A stretch of DNA of 64,000 bases from Actinernus sp. WN-2022 (Eukaryota > Cnidaria > Anthozoa > Actiniaria > Actinernidae), in NCBI GenBank assembly GCA_030867875.1, contig JAOWCC010001751.1:25102369-25166368 (forward strand). Direction: 5' to 3'. Under the pieces are notes generated by a model that was given only the letters and a program-made list of their open reading frames with translations, searched no databases and was not told the DNA's origin. Position numbers and translations under genes: made by a program. Below, piece by piece: positions 24,501-34,592 of the stretch (position 1 is its first letter; each line of letters opens with the position of its first letter).

Positions 24501-27500
24501 TTTTAGTTTTAATTATTCAATTCTTTATATAATATTCAATGTAAAGCGCCATGAAAAATTAGTTGATATGGCGCTATATAAATAAACTTATTATTATTAT
24601 TATTATTATTATTATAAATCAGTGAAGACCTTTTTTGTCGGTGAACTGTGCGAGAACCTCTGGCACCCAAGCGTATCAGAAACTATGTATTCCCACGATT
24701 TCACACTGACTTCTCCAAATGTTTACCTTTCTAGGTTTCGTGGATATGATGAATCCAGGGGAGTATCTCATACGTCGGAGTTTCGTAGAAAAGTACAACC
24801 TGCTACACGAATTCTTTCATGCTTGGTACGACATTAGGAGGCGTGCGGCACTTGCAGGGGATGCCGTCAGTGCAAAAATGGTAACTAAGGACACGTTCGA
24901 TTGACCGTGTTTGGTGGAATAAGAAGAGATGGAATAGTCTCTGCAAATAACTGGTTCAGGCACATTTTGCACTGTATGCACAGGTAGATATGTATATAAA
25001 CTAGACTTGATCGTAATTTTTAAAATCGGTAAATATGTAATAAAGACTCACCTTTTCCTCCAAATTTGTATTTCTTTATTGCTTCTCGCGTTTTTTTGTG
25101 GGTCTAGATGCCATCCGAAGCCGGCTTTTTGGCTTCATTTTTTTTCACCCTCTTAAAAATGTTTGTTTTTTTAAATTTGGAAAGACCCTTCAGATGCCAT
25201 CTAGACTCACAAAAACGAGAGAAGCAATAAAGGAATAGATATTTGGAGAAAAAGGTGTGTCTTTGACATGTTTATCGATTAAAAAAATACTAACAAATTC
25301 AGTTAGTTTATATTCATATAGGGAGCTTGGTGTACCTGTGCTGTAAGCTACAAATGCTTGCTGGCATATCAAAAATATCCCGATATAAGCGATCATTCTG
25401 TGTATTCTTATTCCGTCAATCAAAAGCACCTAAAATGCCGATTCCATAGAGCAGATTTCGTGTGAGTGGAACAAACTACAGCACGGTTACTGTACGTACG
25501 GCATGCCGTGACTTTGAAACAGTTTCCCTATTGTTGTTGTCCTGCTGATCCAATCAAATTACAGAGTTACGGTACGGCCCGGTTACGGTAAGACTACGGA
25601 CATGCCGTAGTTTGTCCCACTCGTACGAAATCTTCTGTATTGTATTGACCTTTAATAAGTGTCTTTAAAATTAGTCGTTTGCTCCTACTTGTAAGGCGTG
25701 ATCGGTGACGATCGACCATACGCAATTCCATTCCAATATATAATGTCAATGAAGGACGATTCAATCAGTTATGAAGTTTTCAGCCAAATATTGCTATGAT
25801 ATCAGTCTTGTTCAATGCCTGTAATACTTCTTAGTTTTGTATTTAGGTGTTTATACAGTTGTACTGTTATTACCGTAATTCCAATGTACCGTTGTTGGTA
25901 TAAGGATTAAAGTTATTATTATTCCATCTTACGACGCCATGGTCACGCGCATGCGCTTTTGATGAGCCCAACGCGCGCGCGTCCAACCAGTTTCCCGCCA
26001 AAACTAAAAGAAAACAAAGGAAATCACCCGTTTCTAATTTTAGTACGAATGTGAAATGTTTCGCCAAAAACAAGAAAAGTTAATAAGCCTGAGAAGGCAG
26101 GAGTTTTCTTAATTTGTGGGTTTACTAAGTTATAAAACTTTTCAAGATCATGCGCAGTTGTACACATCCTTTGTTTCAACTGGCGGGCGACCTAATGTAT
26201 TGTTTAACATATGCCCGCCAAATAAAGAAAGGACGATGCATAATCTTGAAACTGGATTATTCAGGGTTATAGACGATTCAGAATAATGAAACGGAGAAAA
26301 TCCAGGTTCGTTTTCACAATAACTTGGAAGTTCGGGTTTTTGGAGCTCTATTTTACAAATATAATGTGTCCGTCGAGGAACTATTACTAACAATAGTGTC
26401 TGTCGAGGGTCTATCGGCTGATAGTTGCCCGTGGAAATTTGATGTTATTAAAACAAATATTAGCCCAAGAACGAGACAAGCTCACTCTATTGTCTTTATT
26501 GTTCAACACAAAATTTGATGGTGTGGCGCAATGGGCACTATTATACAAAATTAATGGTGTTCCGGTCGAGGAACTATCGGAAATTTGATGTTTTTTAACA
26601 CAAACAAAAGCCCAAGAACGCATATATGCTAGTTTTAAGAACATCAAATTTGCAGTTCCGAGACAGACTATTTGTCCGGTTGTTCATCACAAAATTTCCG
26701 TCCACTCTCAGCTGGAACTATCGCCTGTTATAGTTCACCACAGCATTTTCGCACTCTCATTGGTCCGCCACTTGGCACTATCAGGCGTTATAGTTCACCA
26801 CAAAATTTTGGCGCGCGCTCATTGGCTGAAAGAGATCACGTGACGTGATAGTTGTCGTCCGCGGATGCAAACTATCAGGCGATAGTGCCCGCTGAGAGCG
26901 GAAGACAATTTTGTGATGAACAATAACGACAAATAGACTGTGTTTGTCTCGGAACTATCGGCTGATAGTTTCCCTTGGAAATTTGATGTTCTTAAAACTA
27001 GCATATAAGCCCTCGAACTTCGTTCTCGGGTTTATATTTGTTTTAAGAACATCAAATTTCCGCGGGCAACTATCAGCCGATAGTTCCTCGACGGACACAG
27101 TCTATTTGTATAATAGTCGCCCGTGGGCACTATCAAAAATTATATGTTGAACAATAAAGACAAAAGTGTCTCTGTCCTTGGAAATTTTATGTTCTTAAAA
27201 CTAACATATTTTCGTTCTCGGGCTTATATTCGTTTTGAGAACATCAAATTTCAGCGGGGACTGAACTGTCAGCCGTTATAGTTCACCACAACATTTTGAC
27301 CCGCGCTCATTGGCCAAAAGCGATCACGTGACGTGATAGTTGTCGTCAGGCGTTATAGTTCACCTGCACAATTTTGGCGCGCGCTCATTGGCTGAAAGCT
27401 TTCACGTGACGTGAAATTTGATGGGAATTTGATGGAAATTTGATGTTCTTAAAACTAGCATATAAGCCCTCGAACTTCGTTCTCGGGCTTATATTTGTTT

Positions 27501-28441
27501 TAAGAACATCAAATTTCCGCGGGCAACTATCAGCCGATAGTTCCTCGATGGACACAGTCTATTTGTATAATAGTGCCCGCTGAGCACGAAAGAAAATTTT
27601 GTGTTGAACAATAACGCAAATAGACTGTGTCTGTCTCGGACCTATCGGCTGATAGTTTTCCTTGGAAATTTGATGTCCTTAGAACTAGCATATAAGCTCT
27701 CGAACTTCAAATTTCCGCGGGCAACTATCAGCTGATAGTTCCTCGACGGACACACATTATTAGTATTTGTATAATAGTCGCTCGACAGACACTAGTTATA
27801 ATAGTTTGCATTCACGGACGACAATTATCACTTTACGTGATCGTTTTTGGTCAATGAGCGCGCGACAAAACTTTGCGGTGAAATGTTATAATAGTCCCTC
27901 GACAGACACTATTTAACAATTAGACTACGAGCTCCGAGTCCACTATCAGCCATAGAAACTGAGAGCGAATAGTCCAACTGTTTTAACATCCCATATGTCT
28001 TCACTGCTGATCGACTGCCAAAACAGAAAGATGTTTTATCAGCTGTGTGACTTGCATGTTCCTGAGATTAATGTGTTCCACGACGGACAAACTCAGTCCA
28101 GTTGTCGATTATGTTGCGCGACATTACATTTTTCTCTTTCTTGATTGGATCAGGCGAGAGTCGTTAAAGCCGCCTGGCAGTCCGCCCGAGCGAGCGGTAT
28201 TTATCGAAGCGTTCCTTATGCTGGAGGTGGTAGGAGACCTGGCTACGCAATTGAGTCGGAATGGGAGTACATGGGTGAATTGAGTGAAGCATTCTTCGCG
28301 CGTGGCTCAGACAGAAATGACTACTACCCGTACAACAGACAAGAACTTCGGAAGTTTGACCCAAAAGGTTTCGCGGCCATTAATTATATCTGGAGTCCCC
28401 CGTACCCAACTAGAGTGGCACCGGCTGGCACTGCGGCTTGA
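18460..28441 (+). CDS. Secreted three-ShKT protein with HExxH metallopeptidase-like domain
   Basis: Five exons (18460-18535, 21276-21595, 21962-22268, 24735-24880, 28154-28441) join with consistent phases and GT-AG sites into 379 codons including the stop. Residues 1-22 form a hydrophobic signal peptide. Residues 27-129 hold three ShKT-type domains with six cysteines each (27-58, 62-94, 95-129); the first ends C54 C55 HA C58, off the usual spacing. Residues 133-378 resemble, from memory, an uncharacterised secreted HExxH family known from bacteria and fungi: VVPAPAVKLL, then YHVSKTWLRRNHG, then HEFFH at 259-263, then EYMGELSEAFF at 321-331 and a YYPYNRQEL segment. H259, H263 and a later Glu would bind zinc and E260 would be catalytic. 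It is not astacin: the HExxHxxGxxH motif is absent. A peptidase role, or a venom or immune role, is inference. Confidence 0.8.
18536..21275 (+). other. Intron 1 of the ShKT-HExxH gene
   Basis: About 2.7 kb. It contains two small foldbacks: 20660-20720 (arms ACCCGTTCCCAG and CTGGGAACGGGT) and 21108-21208 (arms around GGCGGCGATG...CATCGCCCGC). A hairpin of CTCTCT and GAGAGA runs follows an ATT microsatellite near 20375-20440. Nothing coding is seen. Confidence 0.55.
21276..21595 (+). CDS. ShKT-HExxH gene exon 2 (three ShKT domains)
   Basis: Residues 26-132. The acceptor is TTTCTAG and the donor GTACGT. All three cysteine-rich repeats sit in one exon. The third has the most typical form (W after the second cysteine, NPRFM, then HCLKSCKAC). 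ShKT domains occur in sea anemone potassium-channel toxins and also as accessory domains of secreted enzymes. Confidence 0.85.
21630..21680. repeat. GGGGGA tandem repeat
   Basis: About five units of GGGGGA or GGGGGAGG on the plus strand, inside intron 2. Such a tract could form a G-quadruplex in the nascent RNA. Confidence 0.7.
21773..21931. mobile_element. MITE with ACTACGGCA ends, copy 1
   Basis: ACTACGGCAT at the left and TGCCGTAGT at the right enclose about 155 bp. A second copy in opposite orientation is at 25470-25622, sharing the words GTCCTGCTGATCCAATCAAA (inverted here) and GTTTCCCTATTG. This copy ends about 30 bp before exon 3 of the ShKT gene. Confidence 0.7.
21962..22268 (+). CDS. 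ShKT-HExxH gene exon 3 (N-terminal half of enzyme-like domain)
   Basis: Residues 133-234 plus one base. The acceptor ATTTTACAG is followed in phase 0 by CRPC. The donor was placed at GTCAGT (22269) because that phase leads into the next exon in the conserved frame; a GTAAAC four bases further would break it. Two more cysteines (CSTYPKC) may form a disulfide. Confidence 0.75.
22359..22603. mobile_element. Short inverted-repeat element, AAGCCGC ends
   Basis: TACCGTAATTTACCACTTAT then AAGCCGCA at the left is mirrored by TGCGACTTATAAGTGGTAAA then CTACGGTA at the right. It is 245 bp, non-coding, in intron 3 of the ShKT gene, and shares its inner end motif with 10604-11444. Confidence 0.8.
22806..23410 (+). 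repeat. Probable tRNA-derived SINE region
   Basis: TAGCCGAGCGG near 22823 matches a Pol III A box, and GGGTTCGAACCCC near 23072 matches a B box, but they are about 250 bp apart, so two tRNA-like pieces may be juxtaposed. The tail (about 23180-23410) is similar to 36775-36985, sharing ACCTGTGGGATGG-like and GGAAATATTG-like words, which marks it as a dispersed repeat. Confidence 0.5.
23606..24615 (+). pseudogene. 5'-truncated LINE, 3' end of reverse transcriptase
   Basis: The open frame 23652-24353 (233 codons) is the C-terminal part of a CR1/L2-type reverse transcriptase: WMVNNRLRLNDDKTE, NLGVILDESMS, AKLDYCNSLLHGL, LHWLPVSQRI and the terminal WNTLPLSIR. The 3' end reads GGCGCTATATAAATAA and runs into an ATT repeat tail, as L2/CR1 elements do. 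It is dead on arrival (no endonuclease or catalytic palm) and lies in intron 3 of the ShKT gene. Confidence 0.9.
24735..24880 (+). CDS. ShKT-HExxH gene exon 4 (HExxH motif)
   Basis: Residues 235-283, entered in phase 1 after TTTCTAG and left in phase 0 at GTAACT. It carries YNLLHEFFHAWYD, in which HEFFH is the zinc-binding and catalytic helix signature of zincin peptidases. Confidence 0.8.
25047..25258. mobile_element. Foldback MITE
   Basis: CACCTTTTCCTCCAAAT, then TTTATTGCTTCTCGCG and TCTAGATGCCATC on the left are mirrored in order on the right. The unit is about 212 bp in intron 4 of the ShKT gene and has no coding capacity. Confidence 0.8.
25470..25622. mobile_element. MITE with ACTACGGCA ends, copy 2
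   Basis: Inverted relative to 21773-21931; ends are ACAAACTACAGCACGG and ATGCCGTAGTTTGT. The two copies have diverged noticeably. Confidence 0.68.
25728..25925 (+). repeat. LINE 3' tail fragment
   Basis: Matches the inverse of 44290-44480, including GGTATAAGGATTAAAGTTAT and the ATT repeat tail. The copy at 44.3 kb is attached to coding sequence of a LINE C-terminus, so this is its severely 5'-truncated sibling. Confidence 0.75.
26340..27930. repeat. Cluster of foldback repeats (family F27)
   Basis: At least five hairpin units with arms GGAAATTTGATGTTCTTAAA and the inverse TTTAAGAACATCAAATTTCC occur near 26579-26654, 26938-27100, 27176-27255, 27427-27550 and 27650-27740. Their apex reads AAGCCCTCGAACTTCGTTCT then CGGG. 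Outer arms carry the palindrome ACTATCAGCCGATAGT. Between them is a second unit with TATAGTTCACCACAAAATTT and CACGTGACGTGA (about 26735-26870 and 27275-27420). All lie in intron 4 of the ShKT gene. Confidence 0.85.
28154..28441 (+). CDS. ShKT-HExxH gene exon 5 (C-terminus)
   Basis: Residues 284-378 and a TGA stop, after acceptor GGATCAG. It holds WEYMGELSEAFF, where a Glu is the likely third zinc ligand, followed by DYYPYNRQELRKFDP, the most characteristic stretch of the family. A possible ATTAAA polyadenylation signal lies near 28536. Confidence 0.82.
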   Translation, partial: ARVVKAAWQSARASGIYRSVPYAGGGRRPGYAIESEWEYMGELSEAFFARGSDRNDYYPYNRQELRKFDPKGFAAINYIWSPPYPTRVAPAGTAA

Positions 28442-30146
28442 AACACAAGACGCAAAACAGGGACAGCAGGAGGAGTGGAGCACATGATTGATGTTTGATT
28501 CTATTGGCACCGATTGGAATTGACTTTGTGTTAGCATTAAAGAGCCCCTAACCCCATTTTAGGTTTATTTAGATGAAAAAGGGGACGAATGAAAAACTAA
28601 AAAGTGAAATCGGTATAATCCCTGATTTTTAAAGTGATTAAACACAAAGTTCCGGTATAACAGGTTTAGCCCTTCCTCTGTTCACGCCTTTAAAACTCGA
28701 AATTTGAATTCCAAATTGTTAACATGCTAGATTTTTAAGATTTAAAATTAAACAATCCATAAAAAAGTGACAAAAGGAAATATCCAATGGTATTTTATGA
28801 TACGAACTCTGTAGCCATTACTTGGAAGTTTAGCATTTATGTATTTGTTTTGAATTTCGCGCGGTAATAAATCAGTAGGAGCACTCAAGTGAACTCAAGC
28901 GGAGCATCGCCGAGATGTTCCCTCCACAAAGGCTAATTGATAACTTTAGGTGACAAACCATCGCTCTCCTTTTTATATCGCAAGTCCCACGCATTTTGTT
29001 ACACGACCGCGCAGTTTGGGGTCTTGGTCGAGTGACGTAAGATCAGGCAAAGCCATTTTGTTCACAATGCACAACCACTTGTAATTTCTATCGTTATGGT
29101 TCCTGGTCTTGCGTGACACACAGTGCACTGCAGCTCGGTCGTGAAACAAGCCCCGTAGCTTTCCCCCTTTTTTTTAAGGAAACTTCAACAGGTCGTAGAC
29201 AATGAAGATTTCAATGAAGAACAAAACATTATAAGAATTTATATAAAGAAATAAAACAATCAGTGGAGTTAGGGGGCACTAGTAGTGTTACAGGAAGATA
29301 ACCGCTTTAGGCAGAATTTTTGCGTTTTTAAGTGATAGCTTTATCGGGTCATTATTTAAATTAATTTCTCCCGTCTCACTTACTTTTCTCTAGTCTGCTA
29401 TACGCCTCTTTTCTCTTGGTGCTAAGCCCGTTTCTGGCTTCCAATTTGAACGACCCAAGAAAGACTGCTTTATAGCTTGCCTGCCGGCTGTTGTGTAAAT
29501 TTTTTCAGTTCTCTTTTCGGATTGGGCTACCTGTGGCACGCGTACAGTCATCTCCATGTTCTATAACAAAATAGTGCACGCTTGAGGTCTTGAAAAAACT
29601 GCGGATGTACGAGCGAAACGTGAGTGCATTTAGCAGCTTTTCGAGACCTCGAAAGTATTTTGTTATAGGAGAACCATCTATTTCATGATTTTATAACAAA
29701 AAACTGCATCTACGCGGAAAGAAATTCTCGAGCGTGCATTATTAGAAAATTAAACACGCTGAGCAGCCAATGAAATCGTGTGTTCTTTGGATGCTCCCGT
29801 AAGGGATATTATAAATGGCCTTATTTCATACTAACATTATAATTTATTTTTAACAAAAGCATTTTTGTTTTCTATACCTATACCAGTCCTGTAAGCATCA
29901 AATCCTCAAGCCTTGTAAAGTGTTAAAATAGGAAATGATAAAATAAAGTAAAAATATCAACAAAGAAGTTTCAAGTGCATTTATTCTGGAATACTTTGGG
30001 CAAATGACAGTGTTTGGGATTAATTATCTTATTTCTAGCCACGTACCAGCTACATTGTGTGTTATGTCAGTCTTAATGCATGAAATCTAGATCACAATTG
30101 CAGGATATTATTAGTATCATCGGGAAGGCAGCGAATTGTTGGTGTT
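28442..30146. other. Gap between ShKT gene and ATOX1
   Basis: Holds the presumed 3' UTR of the ShKT gene and a weak inverted repeat around TATAACAAAATAGTGCACGC at about 29560-29750. Nothing else is recognised. Confidence 0.45.
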
Positions 30147-30274
30147 TCAGGCAGTTCCAATGTAGGTGGTTTCCTTGCCTGCCTTTTTTATTTTCTCCAG
30201 CAGTTCCTCAGGTGGAAGAGTTGATGTGACAAAGACACGCTTTTTGTCCAAGTTTATTTCGATATTGGACACCT
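30147..30274 (-). CDS. ATOX1: ATOX1 exon 3 (C-terminus)
   Basis: Begins after TTTCTAG, encodes VSNIEINLDKKRVFVTSTLP and the KKAGKETTYIGTA end, and stops at TGA (30149-30147). Strand order and length agree with the family. Confidence 0.88.
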
Positions 30275-30840
30275 CTAGAAAAAAGGGAGTAGATAACTAT
30301 TCAGAAGAGAGAGTGTATAATATGCTCGAAATTATGCTTGACTGCAGGTATTATGCTCTGAGAAGACACAAAGATGCAAAAGTCACTAAACTATATGCAA
30401 AATGGCACTATTATGCCAGGGGGGGTGGGGCTTTAACTGGTGATTTCCCATTGAGCTAAAAATGCACTGATATTTCACTTTATATACTGCCCTTGTCATG
30501 TGCATATTCCAGGTATAATGCTAATATTGATAGTTCTAAACCTCATTAATAATTCACAAAGGTACTAGCCATTCCTCAGTGCTCTGAATGATACCACATG
30601 ATGGCTTCTATATAATCCAGTACAGAACTGATTAGATATTCAATCCACACATCAACAGACACTTGTTCTTGATGGATACAGACCTGATTAATAAAACATC
30701 ATGTGTCTGTATCACTGATACAGACACCGAGTGTCATTGTTATCTAAAAAAAATGGCATATTACCTGGCACATTCTTTAAAACTCGTTCAACAGCTCCTG
30801 AGCATCCCCCACATGTCATTTCCACTTGAAACTCATGTCT
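30147..30840 (-). CDS. ATOX1: ATOX1-type copper chaperone, exons 2 and 3 (5' exon uncertain)
   Basis: ATOX1 carries Cu(I) in the cytosol to the secretory-pathway copper ATPases. Two minus-strand exons (30840-30765 and 30274-30147) join in phase 1. The first encodes HEFQVEMTCGGCSGAVERVL, with the copper-binding MTCGGC loop (MxCxxC) of the heavy-metal-associated fold. The second encodes the remaining strands and ends LLEKIKKAGKETTYIGTA then TGA, matching the KTGK and YIG ending of the family; the lysine is a conserved copper-site residue. Together they give 67 residues, nearly the whole 68-residue family length, so only one or a few N-terminal residues should come from exon 1. Confidence 0.9.
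30765..30840 (-). CDS. ATOX1: ATOX1 exon 2 (MTCGGC copper site)
   Basis: A 76-base exon with acceptor TTTCTAG and donor GTAATA. It carries both copper-binding cysteines. It leaves one base for the codon completed by exon 3. Confidence 0.88.
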
Positions 30841-31142
30841 CTAGAAATATAAGAATTTGATGAGTAACATCTACTGATAAATATGTGAATGCCTAATCCT
30901 ACTTCATTTTATAAAAAATATATCAACTTGTGTTCCATTTTATTGTGATATAATATAGACCATATTCGTAATTGTGTATTTCTGTTTCAATAGTTTATCC
31001 ACATGCACAGAAAATATCATTATAGCAATCTTATTATCATTATACGATCTTGTGAAATTTGAAGACAGTAGCTTAAAAAGCAAATGAATTAAGTTACATG
31101 TATACAGCCATTTGAATGAGAAGATCAGCCAAGGCCTTTCCC

Positions 31143-31290
31143 TTTTGTTTTGACGAAGGGCTAGCGCTCGAAGCGTCAGCTGCCACTCGCTTTCCACGGT
31201 GGTTAACATACCTCAATCGACTTTAGTTGATTACTATATACCAGTGTTTATCTTCCCCACCAACGCAGACTAACACTAGTTTTTACAGGA
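31143..31290 (+). ncRNA. Repeat tail with degenerate hammerhead-ribozyme-like core
   Basis: TTGACGAAGGGCTAGCGCTC followed by GAAGCGTC (31150-31177) has the layout of a hammerhead: a CUGANGA-like strand, a stem-loop (GGGC, TAGC, GCTC), then GAA and a CGTC cleavage-type strand. Two core positions differ from consensus, so it is probably inactive. Hammerheads of this form are known in Penelope-like retroelements, and the following sequence (TAGTTGATTACTATATACCA onward) recurs at 11600-11690. No reverse transcriptase is attached. Confidence 0.5.
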
Positions 31291-31559
31291 ACTAGTTACC
31301 TATCCTTTTCCAGTCTCACTTTCATGCTTTTTTCTGCTTTTGAAATGCCTATAACTCAACAGCAATTAAATTCTCCATATTTCTCTAACTGGACTTAATG
31401 TGATCTTACATGTGGTAGCTTTATTTAGTTTCCATCTACAGTCAATTTATCTTCCAAATTAGATGGCAGCTATTATGAATTTGGTCAATATGCCACTCTT
31501 ATAATTATTTATAAGGATCTTCAATTAAAAGGGAATTATCCAATACATAATGACCTGCA

Positions 31560-31760
31560 GGGTCCAGTTGTTCAAATGGTGAATAACGCTATCCACTGGA
31601 TAAATACCTATCCAGTGGAACATGGTTACATTTATAAATGTATGCACTCCTTGAGCACTGTAATATGCTACATAAATGTATGTATTTGATGGATATTTAA
31701 AACATGGTTACATAAATTTATGTACTCCTTGCTGTAATATGCCACATACATTTTGTCTCT
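31560..31760. repeat. Imperfect tandem duplication, about 90 bp units
   Basis: CATGGTTACAT...AAATGTATG...CTCCTTG...TGTAATATGC occurs twice in a row with moderate divergence. It is AT-rich and non-coding. Confidence 0.6.
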
Positions 31761-32174
31761 GAGGGATATGTATAGTGGGCCATACACATACAGTTATGGG
31801 CCCCTTGAAAATCATATAAATTTGTTATTAAAAGCCCATAAACTTATAAATGTATATACAACTTGCAATGCAAAGATCTATTTAATCCTTGTAAAAAGCC
31901 CATATTTAGATATCCTGGATATATAACCTAAACTAATGTAAATGTACTAAAGAGCAAAGCCATTCCATAAGAATGATAATTCAGTTCAGTTCATTTTTCA
32001 CCAAATTATCAAAACATTTTAAATTTTGGAAGGGATACATACATATTTAATAAGTATCTCTTGGTGCTTTTGACCAAAGAGGTTTCCCAAGTCTGAATTT
32101 TGACTTTTCTGGGCAAAAATGTCAAATCCCCACCCCTTGCCCAACCCCCGCCCACTGTAGAGGCCCTTTTAGAG

Positions 32175-32200
32175 TTTTTTTTTTGGGGGGGGGGGGTATG
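32175..32200. repeat. T-tract joined to G-tract, second example
   Basis: Nine to ten T followed by about twelve G, as at 14082-14108. The flanks of the two sites do not obviously match. Confidence 0.75.
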
Positions 32201-32570
32201 CAAGTCCCTGGCCTGTCTGAGTTTCAAAACAGTCTCGGAAGGTGGGGGACGAAGGTGGGCATGTCGGTCTCGCAATTTCTGACAATTTTAGACGTTCGTC
32301 GTTCTTTCACTTCCTGGATGTTGCTGTTTCAACTCCGTCTCACTTGTTGGAATTGCCCCACTGTACTTCTGCATGTTTGATCACAGGGAGTCCCTAACTG
32401 ATACTAGAATATTGGAAGATTGGATCGAAACATTAGTTTTGATGCGTGTGGGTTACCTGTGGTTTCTTTGCCGCGCGAGAGTGGTTGTGAATTTATTGTA
32501 GTTTTGTTTTTATCCCAAAATTGTACTTTCTCATCCGAAAACTTGACAATAAAGTTATCTAGCTGTAAAA

Positions 32571-33302
32571 TGAACCAGCTAAATGTGTAGCTTATTTATT
32601 ATTCTGTAGCCTGTATTAGTTTGAAGACATTGGAGAACGTTTTGAACAAGATTTAAGCGTTTGAGTTCACGGACACCTGTTCGCTCATTTTCACTACTGT
32701 ATAAGTATTAGAAAGGGAAGACATGGTGAGCCAAGGTTTTTACTTTTTGACTGCAACGTATAACCCCACGGGGAGCGACGGGACATGCCTTACCATATCC
32801 TAGAAGGGAGAAATGTCACGCGACATTTTTCATGACTCATAACGACTCAATCCCTTAGTAACCCCGAAGGGATTTTTTTGTCAAACCAAATGTTCCTAGC
32901 ACCTCCCCTACTGAGTCCTTATTTTTGTCAACAACATTGCAGCAAAAAAGTAAACACCTCGGCTCACAAAGACGAAAATAAAATGTGTTCAAATGTTGTC
33001 TTAAACTATAAGGCTTGTCAAAAAATTCACATCAGGAGTGAGAAAATACTTAAACAACTCACATATGTGAATTAAATTAGAGATTATGAAATTTGCAAAG
33101 GACTTCTGGATGGTTTTCTGAACGCTGTGTCTTCCCTTTCAATACTTTATAGAAAGGCGATCAGCAGCGAAAATCAGCGAACAGGTATCGGTGAACTGAG
33201 ACAATCGCTTAAATCTCGCTCAAAACATTATCCAGTGTCTTAAAACTAATGCAGTCTACAGAATAATAAATAAGCTACACATTTAGCTGGTTCATTTTAC
33301 AG
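32571..33302. mobile_element. Element with long (about 165 bp) terminal inverted repeats
   Basis: GCTGTAAAATGAACCAGCTA then AATGTGTAGCTTATTTATTA on the left is mirrored on the right, and the similarity continues inward to about 32735 and 33125 with gaps. The 730-bp unit contains one 65-codon frame with no recognised domain. It is a non-autonomous DNA transposon or foldback element. Confidence 0.75.
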
Positions 33303-33432
33303 CCAGATATCACTGCTGATATCACTGCTGTCCTATCAACAGGCTTCGGGAAGTCTTTAATTTTTCAGCTTATTCCGAATGCAACGGCTCTGAGCCAGTC
33401 TAGTCAAATGTAAATTTGTGATTTACACAAAC

Positions 33433-33489
33433 CTCAACTTTCACACTTTTCGGTTTATCCTTTGAGGGGACAACAAGATCGACATGCAT
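33433..33489 (-). CDS. Possible ATOX1 exon 1 (weak)
   Basis: An ATG at 33489 opens 19 codons ending KSVKVE at a phase-0 GTTTGT site, which is phase-compatible with exon 2. However, known ATOX1 proteins begin only two to four residues before HEF, so this would be an N-terminal extension, and the donor is poor. It is listed only as a candidate; a tiny exon elsewhere is as likely. Confidence 0.2.
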
Positions 33490-34592
33490 AACAAGCTCGA
33501 GTTGATTTGGTCGTGATACTCAGGAATGGTCAGGATATTTCGTTGGGTTGTTTCGATCGTACTTGGTGAATTGCCTTTGCATCATTTCACTCGACAGGCA
33601 AATACCTCTTCTTGATTTTATTTTCCTCTACCAGCAGTGTTGCAGAATTATAAGTTTCTCTGTACCTCAGCAGATATTTCAGATAGAGATTTAAAACTTT
33701 CCACTGATCAGTCGTTGCATGCTTCAAGTTTTTCAAGCTCCCGCTTGCATTTCGAACAAATGATCTAAGAAATGAACTCTTCCTGAATTACTTCAATCCC
33801 AAGCAGTGCCGTCAACCTTTCGGCTACTTTCTCCTTTAGAGAAATGTTGTCTTCGTCGACCAGAAATTGGAATATTTATAGTGCACGTCCTGCAAATCTC
33901 TTTTAAAGTTACACGTTGAGTAGATTTTAACTTTTTCACAGGGGGTTTAGAAGTTATCAGTAATACGAGATAAGTTTGTTTTGAATTGTCTTTCGAACCG
34001 GGCATTCACGAGCGTGTCACGTAGCTGTCAAAACAGAAAATCCTGTTTGACTGAATATTTGAGCCTTTCATTAGCATTTCTCAAACTCATTAATAATTCA
34101 TGATAGTCATCCAATGGAGGAACTGTATTTGGTCACATGCATGGGTCTTGATACCCGGTGAAACCCTTCTTCGAAGCTTCGTCAGGTGGATGCATCTTGA
34201 CATCCAATGAAACACCAGTTCCAAATGCACTAGTGCTTGATCATATTTCCAACCCTAGTGATCAATATTTCTTAATCATCATATTCATGAACCACTAACT
34301 AATTGCATACTGATAAACTACATGTAAGGAGCAAAGAAGTAAAGAAATAAAGAATGACATAGAAAGAAAAAGTCTGCCTCCACTGGAGTTCGAACCTCGA
34401 CCCTTCAGACTGCTTGTACTAACTCTTGTCTACTATACTACTAGTACTCTAGTTGAAATCACTGCCATCAAAAAAGAATAATAAGCCATCTATTGAATAA
34501 TTAGATACAACAGTCAAACGGTAAACAATACTTTCTAATGAAGTTTGGAAAGAAGCGTATGTAAATTGTCGGTTTTGCATTCGCATGAGAAG
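33490..34592. other. Intergenic stretch, nothing certain
   Basis: The minus strand near 34175-34200 reads CCTGACGAAGCTTCGAAGAA, superficially hammerhead-like but without a GAAA core. A B-box-like GTTCGAACC occurs near 34389. Neither was good enough to call. Confidence 0.4.

Noticed and set aside
34170..34205. Minus-strand CCTGACGAAGCTTCGAAGAA as a second hammerhead
   Set aside because: It has a CUGANGA-like strand but no GAAA and no convincing stem II, so it does not fit the motif.
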